Source: Berkiella_A sp964633725
Lineage (GTDB): Bacteria; Pseudomonadota; Gammaproteobacteria; Berkiellales; Berkiellaceae
Direction of reading: 5' to 3'
Assembly (NCBI GenBank): GCA_964633725.1
Contig: CAZWHY010000007.1
Coordinates: 26,624 to 90,623 of the forward strand
Length of the DNA stretch: 64,000 nucleotides
The translations under genes and the position numbers were made by a program. Within the stretch, counting starts at the first letter, position 1; each line of letters starts with the position of its first letter. Below are positions 9,183 through 17,121 of the stretch, one piece after another. The notes under the pieces are model-generated. The model was not told where the DNA came from. It did not search any database and saw only the letters and a program-made list of their open reading frames with translations.

Positions 9183-10232
9183 TTAACTGGCTTTTACCAA
9201 TTGGTATTTTTTGATTTTTTCCACTAAAGTGGTTCTGCGTATAGAGAGCAATTGTGCGGCATGAGAGACAACACCATTTGTTTTTTGTAATGCATCTGTA
9301 ATATAAGATTTTTCAATATCTATCATCACTTGCTTGAGATCCATGCATTCCCTAAAACCAGATGCTTTCGGAGACACCATCACAACTTGATTAAACGCAT
9401 CCTGTAACCTATTATTTTGCGTTACTTCTGTTTGATTGGATTCAGTGCTTAAATGGGTCGCCGTATTTGTTTGATATTTTTTGGGAAGATGTATTGGCTC
9501 GATCGTTTGATTCGCATATAAAACAAATAACCTTTCAATCAAATTAGATAATTCTCTAATATTGCCTTTCCACTGATGTTCACACAACATATTGATAGTA
9601 TGGTCAGATAAGACTATATAACTATCTAATTCAGCTGAAAATCTTGAAATTAAATCCTGCGTAATAGTCGGTAAATCTTGTATTCTTTCACGTAAGCTGG
9701 GCATTTCAATCGGAAAAACGTTCAGACGATAAAATAAATCTTCTCTAAATTGATTATCCTCAATTTGTTGTTCCAAATTTTGATGGGTTGCTGCAATAAT
9801 GCGTACATTAGTACGTATAGACTTGCTGCCTCCCACTCGTTCAAAAACTTTCTCTTGAATAACGCGCAATAACTTAACTTGCATATTCATTGGCATATCA
9901 CCAATTTCATCTAAAAATATTGTGCCGCCCTCTGCAAGCTCAAACCGCCCTTTTCTAGTACTAATTGCCCCTGTGAAAGCACCTTTTTCATGACCAAATA
10001 ATTCACTCTCTAATAAATCGTGGGGGATAGCACCACAATTCACTGGAATGAATGGCATATTTTTTCGACTGGATAAATTATGAAGACACCTGGATACAAT
10101 TTCTTTACCAGTACCCGATTCCCCGGTAATAAAAACACTCACTTCTGTTTTTGCGACTTTCTGAATTATTTGCTTAATATTCACAATTTGCGGACTTATG
10201 CCACTCAGCTGCTGAAGTGTCTCTCTATTCAT
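9183..10232 (-). CDS. fleQ: FleQ/FlrA-like sigma-54 activator lacking the N-terminal domain
   Basis: A 349-residue protein made only of an AAA+ sigma-54 activation domain (Walker A GESGTGKE at about 38-45, GAFTGA loop, Walker B IFLDEIGD) and a C-terminal Fis-type HTH (AAQLLSIRRTTLVEKIKKY) close to that of FleQ. FleQ/FlrA proteins are normally about 470-490 residues, with an N-terminal receiver-like domain of about 130 residues that is missing here. The start at 10232 has an AGGGA ribosome site, and the 150 bases upstream do not encode the lost domain. Context supports the role of flagellar master regulator. Without the domain, control must come from elsewhere. Confidence 0.85.
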   Translation of the reverse strand: MNRETLQQLSGISPQIVNIKQIIQKVAKTEVSVFITGESGTGKEIVSRCLHNLSSRKNMPFIPVNCGAIPHDLLESELFGHEKGAFTGAISTRKGRFELAEGGTIFLDEIGDMPMNMQVKLLRVIQEKVFERVGGSKSIRTNVRIIAATHQNLEQQIEDNQFREDLFYRLNVFPIEMPSLRERIQDLPTITQDLISRFSAELDSYIVLSDHTINMLCEHQWKGNIRELSNLIERLFVLYANQTIEPIHLPKKYQTNTATHLSTESNQTEVTQNNRLQDAFNQVVMVSPKASGFRECMDLKQVMIDIEKSYITDALQKTNGVVSHAAQLLSIRRTTLVEKIKKYQLVKAS

Positions 10233-10344
10233 TATCTAATCCCTGTATATTTATCTGTACAGCATTATTTTTATATTTTTTGGTATAGATAACTAATAGT
10301 CAAGATTTTGGTAGGCTGTCAAATAATTGCCGGCAAGAATGAGA

Positions 10345-10360
10345 GTTATTTTAAAATAAC
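10345..10360. other. 16-bp perfect palindrome between the fliT-like gene and fleQ
   Basis: GTTATTTTAAAATAAC lies 22 bases beyond the stop of the fliT-like gene and upstream of fleQ. It could be a weak terminator stem (no T run follows) or an operator. The rest of 10233-10382 holds no gene. Confidence 0.35.
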
Positions 10361-10382
10361 ACTGTAATCTACTGTGTTTAGA

Positions 10383-10679
10383 TTAAAAACTGCTGTGATT
10401 ATTATATAAGGCTCGAGCTTTATGAGATTTTTTAATATCCTGTAATTGAGATTTCATGGACGCCTTACTGTCCAGTGCAAATTGCAAAACCAGCTGAACA
10501 TCTTGCTGCAATGCTTCAATACCCTCTTTGGAAGAAGATAATATCTTACTGACTTTCTGTATATCTAAACTGCTGGTTTCAAATAGTTCTATGATAATTT
10601 TTTTAGCCTCTTCTTGTGGTTTTGTTTTAATCACCTCTACGAGGGCGCTCATCGTACGGGTAAATTCATCCACTGTCAT
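10383..10679 (-). CDS. FliT-like small flagellar protein (hypothetical)
   Basis: A 98-residue helical, charged protein encoded directly after fliS, the place where fliT-type chaperone genes usually sit. The ORF extends to 10742, but that start would overlap fliS by 45 bases. The ATG at 10679 (MTVDEF) has a GGGA upstream and overlaps fliS by nothing, so it is preferred. No motif fixes the family, and the FliT assignment is inferred from position, size and helical character. It may bind FliD or serve another filament-cap role. Confidence 0.6.
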   Translation of the reverse strand: MTVDEFTRTMSALVEVIKTKPQEEAKKIIIELFETSSLDIQKVSKILSSSKEGIEALQQDVQLVLQFALDSKASMKSQLQDIKKSHKARALYNNHSSF

Positions 10680-10696
10680 TTCGTGTTTTCCCAATG

Positions 10697-11104
10697 TTAT
10701 TTGTTTTTTTGTTCTTCTGCATAGCCTTGGATACCATCCCAACCTTCTTTTACGGTGGACAACAAGCCATGTACTTCATCTAACATGTCTACGTCATTTT
10801 TCAAATTGGCTTCTACTAAGCGAGCCATTAAATACTCATATAAATTATTTAGATTTTCAGATATCTCTCCACCCTTTTCCATATCCAGACTGGCTTTTAA
10901 CCCATCTATCAAGGTAATAGCCAAACTGATAAACCGCCCTTTTTCCTCGATTTGGTTTTGCAACATTGTGATTTTAGCAATGTTAATAGATTCTAATGCG
11001 TTGCTCATTAAAATAGCAATCACTTTATACGGATCTTTTTCTTGCCGATCGGCTTGTTTGTTGACATTTTGATAGGCTTTAATAGCCTGTTGGTTATGGC
11101 TCAC
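10697..11104 (-). CDS. fliS: Flagellin export chaperone FliS
   Basis: A 135-residue four-helix FliS. The N-terminal AIKAYQNVNKQ resembles the family AYxxV motif, and the middle contains KVIAILMSNALESINIAK with the usual spacing. It binds the C-terminal disordered tail of flagellin in the cytoplasm, stops premature polymerisation and delivers it to the export gate. It lies 9 bases downstream of fliD and is followed by the fliT-like gene, the standard fliD-S-T order. Confidence 0.95.
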   Translation of the reverse strand: MSHNQQAIKAYQNVNKQADRQEKDPYKVIAILMSNALESINIAKITMLQNQIEEKGRFISLAITLIDGLKASLDMEKGGEISENLNNLYEYLMARLVEANLKNDVDMLDEVHGLLSTVKEGWDGIQGYAEEQKNK

Positions 11105-11113
11105 TGCACGCTC

Positions 11114-12511
11114 CTATTTTTTATATGATAATGGTTCTACTAAACTGCTTAATTGTTGAGTTAAAAAGTCACTGGTTGAACGTAATTTTGCAACAATAAT
11201 GTCCATAGCAATAAATTGTGTTAACAAACGCAGCTCCATGCTTTGCAAATTCCTTTCTAATTGCTCTCTTTGCTCTGTCAGCAGTGAAATCGAAGAGTTT
11301 AATCCTGTTGTTTTACTATTGATAATCCCACTTGATCCAATATAGCGAGATATCAATTCGTCCAATTTAAGCGCAATGCCTTCATCTTTTTTGGCGAATA
11401 ATAAACCAACGGCATCAAAATCCTGATCCAAGGCTTCATTTAACTCTGTATTATTTAATTGCAACTTCCCGGTAAATCTATCTGTCGTAATACCAATTTC
11501 CGCCAAAGTGCGAATACCACCTGGTACGGTACTAACAGATGCCCCTAAAACTCGGCGTATTTGCAAGTCTAAATTTCTTAATACGGAATCACCCACCAAA
11601 ACACCTGAATTTTCCGTGTTATCTGCATCAACACTATTTAACGATGAAATGGTATCCACAATCGCGTTATAGTTTTCAACAAATTCTTGTATGCTTGTAC
11701 GTACAGTGCCTTTATCTAAACTAACGGTCAATGTCTTAGCGTCCCCCACATTGGTTTTTAACAAATCAAACGTAACACCATCAATCGCGTCTTCTATTGT
11801 ATTGGAAGAACTTGTCACTGTTGCACCATCAATTGTTAGAATCGCATCTACGGCGGTTTGTGTTATTGTTGTGTAAGCAGAATCCAATTGTGACAATCCC
11901 GCATTGTCTGAATCATTGCCGTCATTGTCATCAACAATAGAGATAGTAAAAACATTATCTGTGCCCGGGGAGGATGCAGCAAACATTAATCGTGTTCCCG
12001 TATCAGTATTAATAATAGTGGCTGTAATACCTGTAACGCCCGATACTTCATTCACTTTATCTTTGATTCCAGACAAAGTTTGATCATCAGAGGTAATGTT
12101 AAATGAGTGTTCAACTGTCCCGGTTGTAAATTTTAAGGTTCCCGTACCGACAATCGTACCTGAATTCGCAAAATCTGCTGATGATACTTTATGGGTCGTT
12201 GCTAACTGGGAGATTTCTATGGAATATGTGCCTTGACTCGCGGCACTATCTGCGATGGCTGCTAATACAGTTTCATCTTCGCTCGTAACCAACCTTTGTT
12301 GGAAATTACTAACTTCTTTTAGACTGCTGATTTTAGTCTGCAATTCAGCTAAAGCGCTATTTAATGTGCCGAAGCTTGTTATTTTAGCTAAGGTTAGGGA
12401 TTCAGTCGCATCAAATTTTGCCGTTTTTGCCCGACCTTCGCTGGCGAGCAAATCATCCACTAAGCCACGGATATCAATTCCAGAACCAGAACCAGCACTT
12501 GAAATTGACAT
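11114..12511 (-). CDS. fliD: Flagellar hook-associated protein 2 (filament cap) FliD
   Basis: A 465-residue filament cap. The N-terminal region (SGIDIRGLVDDLLASE) and C-terminal coiled coil are conserved FliD_N and FliD_C features. A flagellin/hook IN-type repeat lies in the middle (around GIKDKVNEVSGVTGITA). The cap pentamer folds flagellin at the growing tip. Upstream are two promoters, sigma-54 at 12555-12570 and sigma-28 at 12606-12632, so expression can begin before and continue after FlgM export. Confidence 0.97.
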   Translation of the reverse strand: MSISSAGSGSGIDIRGLVDDLLASEGRAKTAKFDATESLTLAKITSFGTLNSALAELQTKISSLKEVSNFQQRLVTSEDETVLAAIADSAASQGTYSIEISQLATTHKVSSADFANSGTIVGTGTLKFTTGTVEHSFNITSDDQTLSGIKDKVNEVSGVTGITATIINTDTGTRLMFAASSPGTDNVFTISIVDDNDGNDSDNAGLSQLDSAYTTITQTAVDAILTIDGATVTSSSNTIEDAIDGVTFDLLKTNVGDAKTLTVSLDKGTVRTSIQEFVENYNAIVDTISSLNSVDADNTENSGVLVGDSVLRNLDLQIRRVLGASVSTVPGGIRTLAEIGITTDRFTGKLQLNNTELNEALDQDFDAVGLLFAKKDEGIALKLDELISRYIGSSGIINSKTTGLNSSISLLTEQREQLERNLQSMELRLLTQFIAMDIIVAKLRSTSDFLTQQLSSLVEPLSYKK

Positions 12512-12554
12512 AAATAACGACTCCCATATTATTTTTCATTTTGAATATATTTAT

Positions 12555-12570
12555 TGCAAAGAGTATGCCA
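12555..12570 (-). promoter_or_regulatory. Sigma-54 promoter of fliD-fliS
   Basis: On the minus strand TGGCATA, four bases, TTGCA is a near-perfect -24/-12 element, 44 bases upstream of the fliD start codon. Confidence 0.8.
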
Positions 12571-12605
12571 GTTAAGGATCATTAAAAAGACCTATTAGTC
12601 TGTAC

Positions 12606-12632
12606 CCATCGACATAATATTGCTATTTTTTA
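12606..12632 (-). promoter_or_regulatory. Sigma-28 promoter of fliD
   Basis: On the minus strand TAAA, 15 bases, GTCGATGG. It has the same layout as the flagellin and STAS promoters and lies upstream of the sigma-54 site, so fliD appears to have tandem promoters of two classes. Confidence 0.55.
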
Positions 12633-12701
12633 GGCAATGGTTCTCCACTGCGCTGACGTTTAGCTTCCGCTGTATGCTATAATAGTGATTATTTTTTAGA
12701 T

Positions 12702-12726
12702 AAAAAAAAGGGGGATAAATCCCCCT
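12702..12726 (-). terminator. Rho-independent terminator of the flagellin gene
   Basis: On the minus strand a GGGGG-ATTTAT-CCCCC hairpin is followed by eight T residues, 16 bases beyond the flagellin stop. This isolates the highly expressed flagellin transcript from fliD. Confidence 0.9.
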
Positions 12727-12741
12727 CCTCTTATCACTTGA

Positions 12742-15003
12742 CTACTGAAGTAGACCCAACACATTTTGAGGTATACTATTTGCCTGAGACAAAATAGAAA
12801 CACCTGCTTGCTGTAAGATCTGCGCTTTAGTCATATTGGCTGTTTCTGCCGCGAAATCCGCATCCAAGATACGAGACCGAGCAGATTCTAGATTCTCAAC
12901 ATTACTAGCAATATTTGAAATAGTACTAGAGAATCTGTTTTGAACAGAACCCAGTTGTGCTCGGATGGAACTGATTTGATCCAGCGCCCCATCAATCACA
13001 CTAATGGCATCATTCGCACCTGATTGCGTGCTAATGTTCAACTGTCCAACATCAGACAATGTTGATGAGTTAGCAGAACCCGCACCACCAGAGAATAATG
13101 AAGTACTGCCTGTGGCAGAACCTGAAATATCAGATGACACATTGAATGTGCTTGCTGAGTTAAATGTTACTTCACCACCCACTACAGTCGTATCAAAGTT
13201 TGTTCTAGCACCACCATCATACAAGTTCACAGCTTGACCACCTGAGTTAGTCGCTGCATTACCCGTTACAGTCATTGATTGCTCTAATGCAGCTGTTTGA
13301 GTACTACCTGTACCTGAAACTGCTGTCACACCAGGCGCTGCATAATCAACCGCAGCACTATGCGTAAAGTTTTCTATAACAATATCTTTACCTGTACTAT
13401 GGCTCAAAATAATCTCAGAATTATTAGAGCCTACAGCTGCCGTAATACCTGTTGTACCAGCAATATCGTTCACTGCTTGAACGAGTGATGATAAATCACT
13501 TGTTGTGACCGTTGATGTTATTGATGAAGCAGTAGCATTATCACCATATAAGCTAAAACCAACAGTACCATCTGCACTTAATCCAGATAAAGTCACAGTC
13601 GTAGAAGCGGATGCTGTCACACCTGTTGTACCCGATAATGCATTGACTGCTGTTGCAATACTGTCTGCAGCATCATCAGCACTCACGGCAGCTGTTCCAG
13701 AGCCGGTTGAACCTACAATCGTAATGTTTTGCGCAGCAACATTGCTGGTTAGATCATTAGCTGTATTCGTTGTGTTATTAACACCATCGTTAATAGAACC
13801 TTGAGCTACAGCTGTGGTTGTTGCTGTTGTTGCAGCTGTAATGGAATCCACATCAGAAGATATGCTCATACCTTGATCCAGCATTATATCAACACGTCCA
13901 CCAAAGGTTGTGGCTTGTGATATCACTAATGTTGTCGCTGCGGCACCATCTAAACCAACCATGTCAAAAACACCTGCAGTCGCACCCGTTGAAAAGCTCA
14001 AATCACGACCATCTAATGCGGTAACCGTTACAGCAGAGCCATCACTCGTCGCAAAAATACCAGCCGCTTGCAATGTTGCATTGGCATTAATCGCTGTCGC
14101 CATCGTATCCACTGTGGCCGAAGCACCAGCCGCAATCACTTGCCCTTCTAAACTAATACTGGTTGCCGCAACGATACCAGCAAAATTATCAACAACGACT
14201 TGGTTGAACCCTCTGGCTTCAACACCTGTTTCAGCTGACAATGCAACCGCTACTGCGCTCGCTTCATCATCAGCAGATATAGCGACTGTAGACGTGGTTG
14301 CCACACCAGCAGATGTTGTGCTGTTAACTGTAAAGTTAGAGGCACTAAAACCATTAGCCGCTGAGTTTGCTTGAGCCACACCAACTTCAGCGCCTAAATC
14401 TGCACCACCTGTTGCGCCTTGTACACCAATATATAGTTCTTTATTTGTTGCCCCTTCAGGACTTTCTGTATTATTAGTTGTGACTTGATTTGTACCCAAA
14501 GCAGTCGCTCTTGTATCACTAATAGAAACAGAAATCGTTTGATTGGCTTCAGCCCCTACATGGAATAAAGCATTTTGCAAATCACCATTTAGAATTTTAA
14601 GTCCATTAAAAGTTGTGGTGTTAGCAACACGAGACATTTCTTGTTTTAACTGATTGACCTCATCTTGCAGCGCGGCTCTATCTGTTGCAGAGTTTGTTCC
14701 ATTTGCTGACTGAATAGACAGTTCACGCATACGCTGTAAAAGATTTGTCGACTCTTGCATCGCACCCTCAGCAACCTGCGCTAACGAAATCGCATCATTT
14801 GCATTTCTAGAGGCTTGAGTTAAACCTTTAATTTGAGAGGTAAATCGAGTACTAATCGCCAAACCCGCCGCATCATCTTTCGCACTATTAATACGAAGAC
14901 CGGAAGACAGTCTTTGTAGTGATGAGGTAAGCATTTCTGCCGATTTGTTTAAGTTATTTTGTGCGTTTAAGGACGCTACATTGGTATTAATGACCTGTGC
15001 CAT
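12742..15003 (-). CDS. fliC: Flagellin, very large form
   Basis: A 753-residue flagellin. The N-terminal D0/D1 (from MAQVINTNVASLNAQ to about 170) and C-terminal D1/D0 (last 90 residues, ending in NSIPQNVLGLLQ) are fully conserved, including the LQRMRELSIQSANG segment equivalent to the TLR5-recognised part. The middle 480 residues are a Thr/Ser/Ala/Val-rich insert containing several IN-type repeats (for example VNALSGTTGVTA and VNDIAGTTGITA). Typical flagellins have 280-500 residues. The second of two ATGs is chosen for its spacing from AGGAG. It has its own sigma-28 promoter and terminator and is exported with FliS. Confidence 0.97.
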   Translation of the reverse strand: MAQVINTNVASLNAQNNLNKSAEMLTSSLQRLSSGLRINSAKDDAAGLAISTRFTSQIKGLTQASRNANDAISLAQVAEGAMQESTNLLQRMRELSIQSANGTNSATDRAALQDEVNQLKQEMSRVANTTTFNGLKILNGDLQNALFHVGAEANQTISVSISDTRATALGTNQVTTNNTESPEGATNKELYIGVQGATGGADLGAEVGVAQANSAANGFSASNFTVNSTTSAGVATTSTVAISADDEASAVAVALSAETGVEARGFNQVVVDNFAGIVAATSISLEGQVIAAGASATVDTMATAINANATLQAAGIFATSDGSAVTVTALDGRDLSFSTGATAGVFDMVGLDGAAATTLVISQATTFGGRVDIMLDQGMSISSDVDSITAATTATTTAVAQGSINDGVNNTTNTANDLTSNVAAQNITIVGSTGSGTAAVSADDAADSIATAVNALSGTTGVTASASTTVTLSGLSADGTVGFSLYGDNATASSITSTVTTSDLSSLVQAVNDIAGTTGITAAVGSNNSEIILSHSTGKDIVIENFTHSAAVDYAAPGVTAVSGTGSTQTAALEQSMTVTGNAATNSGGQAVNLYDGGARTNFDTTVVGGEVTFNSASTFNVSSDISGSATGSTSLFSGGAGSANSSTLSDVGQLNISTQSGANDAISVIDGALDQISSIRAQLGSVQNRFSSTISNIASNVENLESARSRILDADFAAETANMTKAQILQQAGVSILSQANSIPQNVLGLLQ

Positions 15004-15094
15004 CATAAACTCCTAAAAATTAAAGCTTTACGCTTCGTAGTATTCTTAGCGGATATACACCTATAAATAGATATATTTACCGCTCCCAGCCATG

Positions 15095-15121
15095 ATATCG
15101 ACAGAGCAGAAGTTAACTTTA
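15095..15121 (-). promoter_or_regulatory. Sigma-28 promoter of flagellin
   Basis: On the minus strand TAAAGTTA, 11 bases, GTCGATAT matches the FliA consensus (TAAAGTTT-N11-GCCGATAA) closely. It lies 92 bases upstream of the start codon, implying a leader of roughly 80 bases. Confidence 0.85.
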
Positions 15122-15255
15122 GGATATTTTTAATTTATTTTGATATAATTTTTTGGGTGAACGCTGCCGTCTATTTTAAACAGCCAAACAAGCAGATTTA
15201 TTTAACCAACAGACTGGATAAAAATATTTTCAAACAATGAATATTGTAAAGGTAC

Positions 15256-15320
15256 TAGGGAATAGGCATGTAATAGCTTACTGGTTTAGCGCTCAGTACG
15301 TTATTACATACCCATTCCTA
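15256..15320. mobile_element. MITE-like element, short internally deleted copy (copy A)
   Basis: This 65-bp copy keeps both ends of the 184-bp element at 34018-34201: about 47 bases of the left end and the 20-base right end (TTATTACATACCCATTCCTA), with the middle missing. It lies between flgL and the flagellin promoter. Its right edge supplies the TAG stop codon of flgL. Confidence 0.85.
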
Positions 15321-17120
15321 AAGAAAATTAAACAAGCTCAATCCCTGTATTCTTGTAAAACTTTGTTGCGCTGCTTGTAAAGTTAGTGTTAGCTGTGACA
15401 AATTAGAAATGGCTTCAGCATAATCTAAATCTTCAATACGGCTCAATGTAGACTGTGCAATAAATTTTATGTTTGCATTATTATTTTCTAAAGAATCAAT
15501 CACATTAAGACGTGCACCAATTTTTGCCCTTGTATTATCAAGCTGCAATTCTGCTTGTTCGATATTCAACAAGGCAACATCAATCACATACCCCAATTGT
15601 TCTGGTGTATTAGAATTTAAACGTATACCATCAATTAAATTTTGTGTTGTGGTAAATATATCTTGGCTTGCAGGCTGATCAAATCCCACAGAAAATGTAT
15701 CCCCACCACTGGGAACCCCTGTAATAACCGCTCGCACACCATCAAACTCAATAGCTTGCCCTGGCACAAAGGTAACATTATCAAATCCTGCAATGGATTG
15801 CGTAGGATTTGAATCCAAAACAATATTAAATGTTGTGCCTCCTGGATTGAAGATAATAGAATAACTTTCTGTACTGTTGCTGACATTGCTTTTCACTTCT
15901 GTTGTCATTTGCCCTGTACCAGAATTGGTCGTAACATTTTGTATGCCACGGGTCAATCCAATATCACTCGGCATACTCCCTTGAATCTCAATAGCCGAAT
16001 GATCTCTTAAAACAATGGTTGACCGCTTAACCTGATCTTCAGCGCCACCGGTCAATGTGAAGTTCGCAAAATCGGCGGTTTCTCCCCCCGCTGTTTCTAA
16101 TTGAATATTTCGTCCATCTGCCGCCGACAAAACAATGGATGTGCCAGCACCACCAGGCTGGGTGGCAACAACACCCGTTTGATCGGAGACAAGATTTATT
16201 TCAGACATCAAAGAAGATTCTGTACCAACAGCATCTACAATGGCAATACCATTAATGGTCAGCGCCCCAGCACCTAATGGTTGTGCCGTATAAATACCCA
16301 TATCCAAACTATTAGGTTGCACAATCGCATCGACGCCATGCTCTGACTTTTGAGCATTGATGGCATTGGCAATCGCAATCGCACTTTTTTGGCTGTCTGT
16401 TGTTGATAATAGATCTATTTCTGCAGGCTTAATAAGAATATTATTAATAATAAGCTCATTCTTATCTAAGCTGGCCAATGCGCCCGAGTTAACCAATCCA
16501 GGCTCTGATGAGGTGACGGTTGCGATTTCATTATGATTCACTGTGTTAATGGTTGATGAGGGCAAACTAAAGAATACATCTTTCGCTGTGTCATTTATGT
16601 CTAAAAATGTAGAATCATTTAGTTGAATTTTTCTTTGTCCTTCATCCCCTTGATAAATATATGCACCTGTTAAAGATTGAGATACAGGTGCGGTATTAGA
16701 TTTAAATCCAGAGAATGTATATTCTCCCAGACCATTTTTTGAATTAGCCAACGATGTCAACTCTGAGAGGATAACTTCTAATTCATTGGCAATAGAACTC
16801 CTTTCCATACTAGATATAGAACCATTATTTGCCGAAATAGCCAGTTCTTTAATTCTGTGATATTGCGTGACCACGCTGTTTAATGTCGACTCTTCAAAGC
16901 TTAAATTAGATTCCGCAATCGCACCATTTTGTGAATATTGATCAAGTCTAAATATTTCCTGCCTTATTTGCAATACGCGAATCGCGCCATTTGGATCTTC
17001 AGACGGTTTGGTGATTCTTTTGCCCAAAGAAATCTTTTCTTGCAAATCATTTAGATTGTTTTGTTGTTCCAGCATAGAACGAATGCTTTTGGTGTAAAAC
17101 TCAGCACTAGATAACCTCAT
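15318..17120 (-). CDS. flgL: Hook-filament junction protein FlgL (long form)
   Basis: A 600-residue FlgL with conserved flagellin-like N-terminus (MRLSSAEFYTKSIRSMLEQ) and C-terminus (YAEAISNLSQLTLTLQAAQ). The long ORF begins at 17207, but the ATG at 17120 has a perfect GGGAGG site and begins 2 bases after the flgK stop. FlgL is usually 300-420 residues. The extra length includes an IN-type module (GVVATQPGGAG then AADGRNIQLE) shared with FlgK and FlgE. The stop codon is part of MITE copy A, so the last residues may differ from the ancestral protein. Confidence 0.95.
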   Translation of the reverse strand: MRLSSAEFYTKSIRSMLEQQNNLNDLQEKISLGKRITKPSEDPNGAIRVLQIRQEIFRLDQYSQNGAIAESNLSFEESTLNSVVTQYHRIKELAISANNGSISSMERSSIANELEVILSELTSLANSKNGLGEYTFSGFKSNTAPVSQSLTGAYIYQGDEGQRKIQLNDSTFLDINDTAKDVFFSLPSSTINTVNHNEIATVTSSEPGLVNSGALASLDKNELIINNILIKPAEIDLLSTTDSQKSAIAIANAINAQKSEHGVDAIVQPNSLDMGIYTAQPLGAGALTINGIAIVDAVGTESSLMSEINLVSDQTGVVATQPGGAGTSIVLSAADGRNIQLETAGGETADFANFTLTGGAEDQVKRSTIVLRDHSAIEIQGSMPSDIGLTRGIQNVTTNSGTGQMTTEVKSNVSNSTESYSIIFNPGGTTFNIVLDSNPTQSIAGFDNVTFVPGQAIEFDGVRAVITGVPSGGDTFSVGFDQPASQDIFTTTQNLIDGIRLNSNTPEQLGYVIDVALLNIEQAELQLDNTRAKIGARLNVIDSLENNNANIKFIAQSTLSRIEDLDYAEAISNLSQLTLTLQAAQQSFTRIQGLSLFNFL

Positions 17121-17121
17121 T

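Noticed and set aside
13910..14374. 154-codon plus-strand frame opposite the flagellin gene
   Set aside because: Antisense shadow of the Ala/Thr/Val-rich flagellin insert; composition mirrors the real gene.
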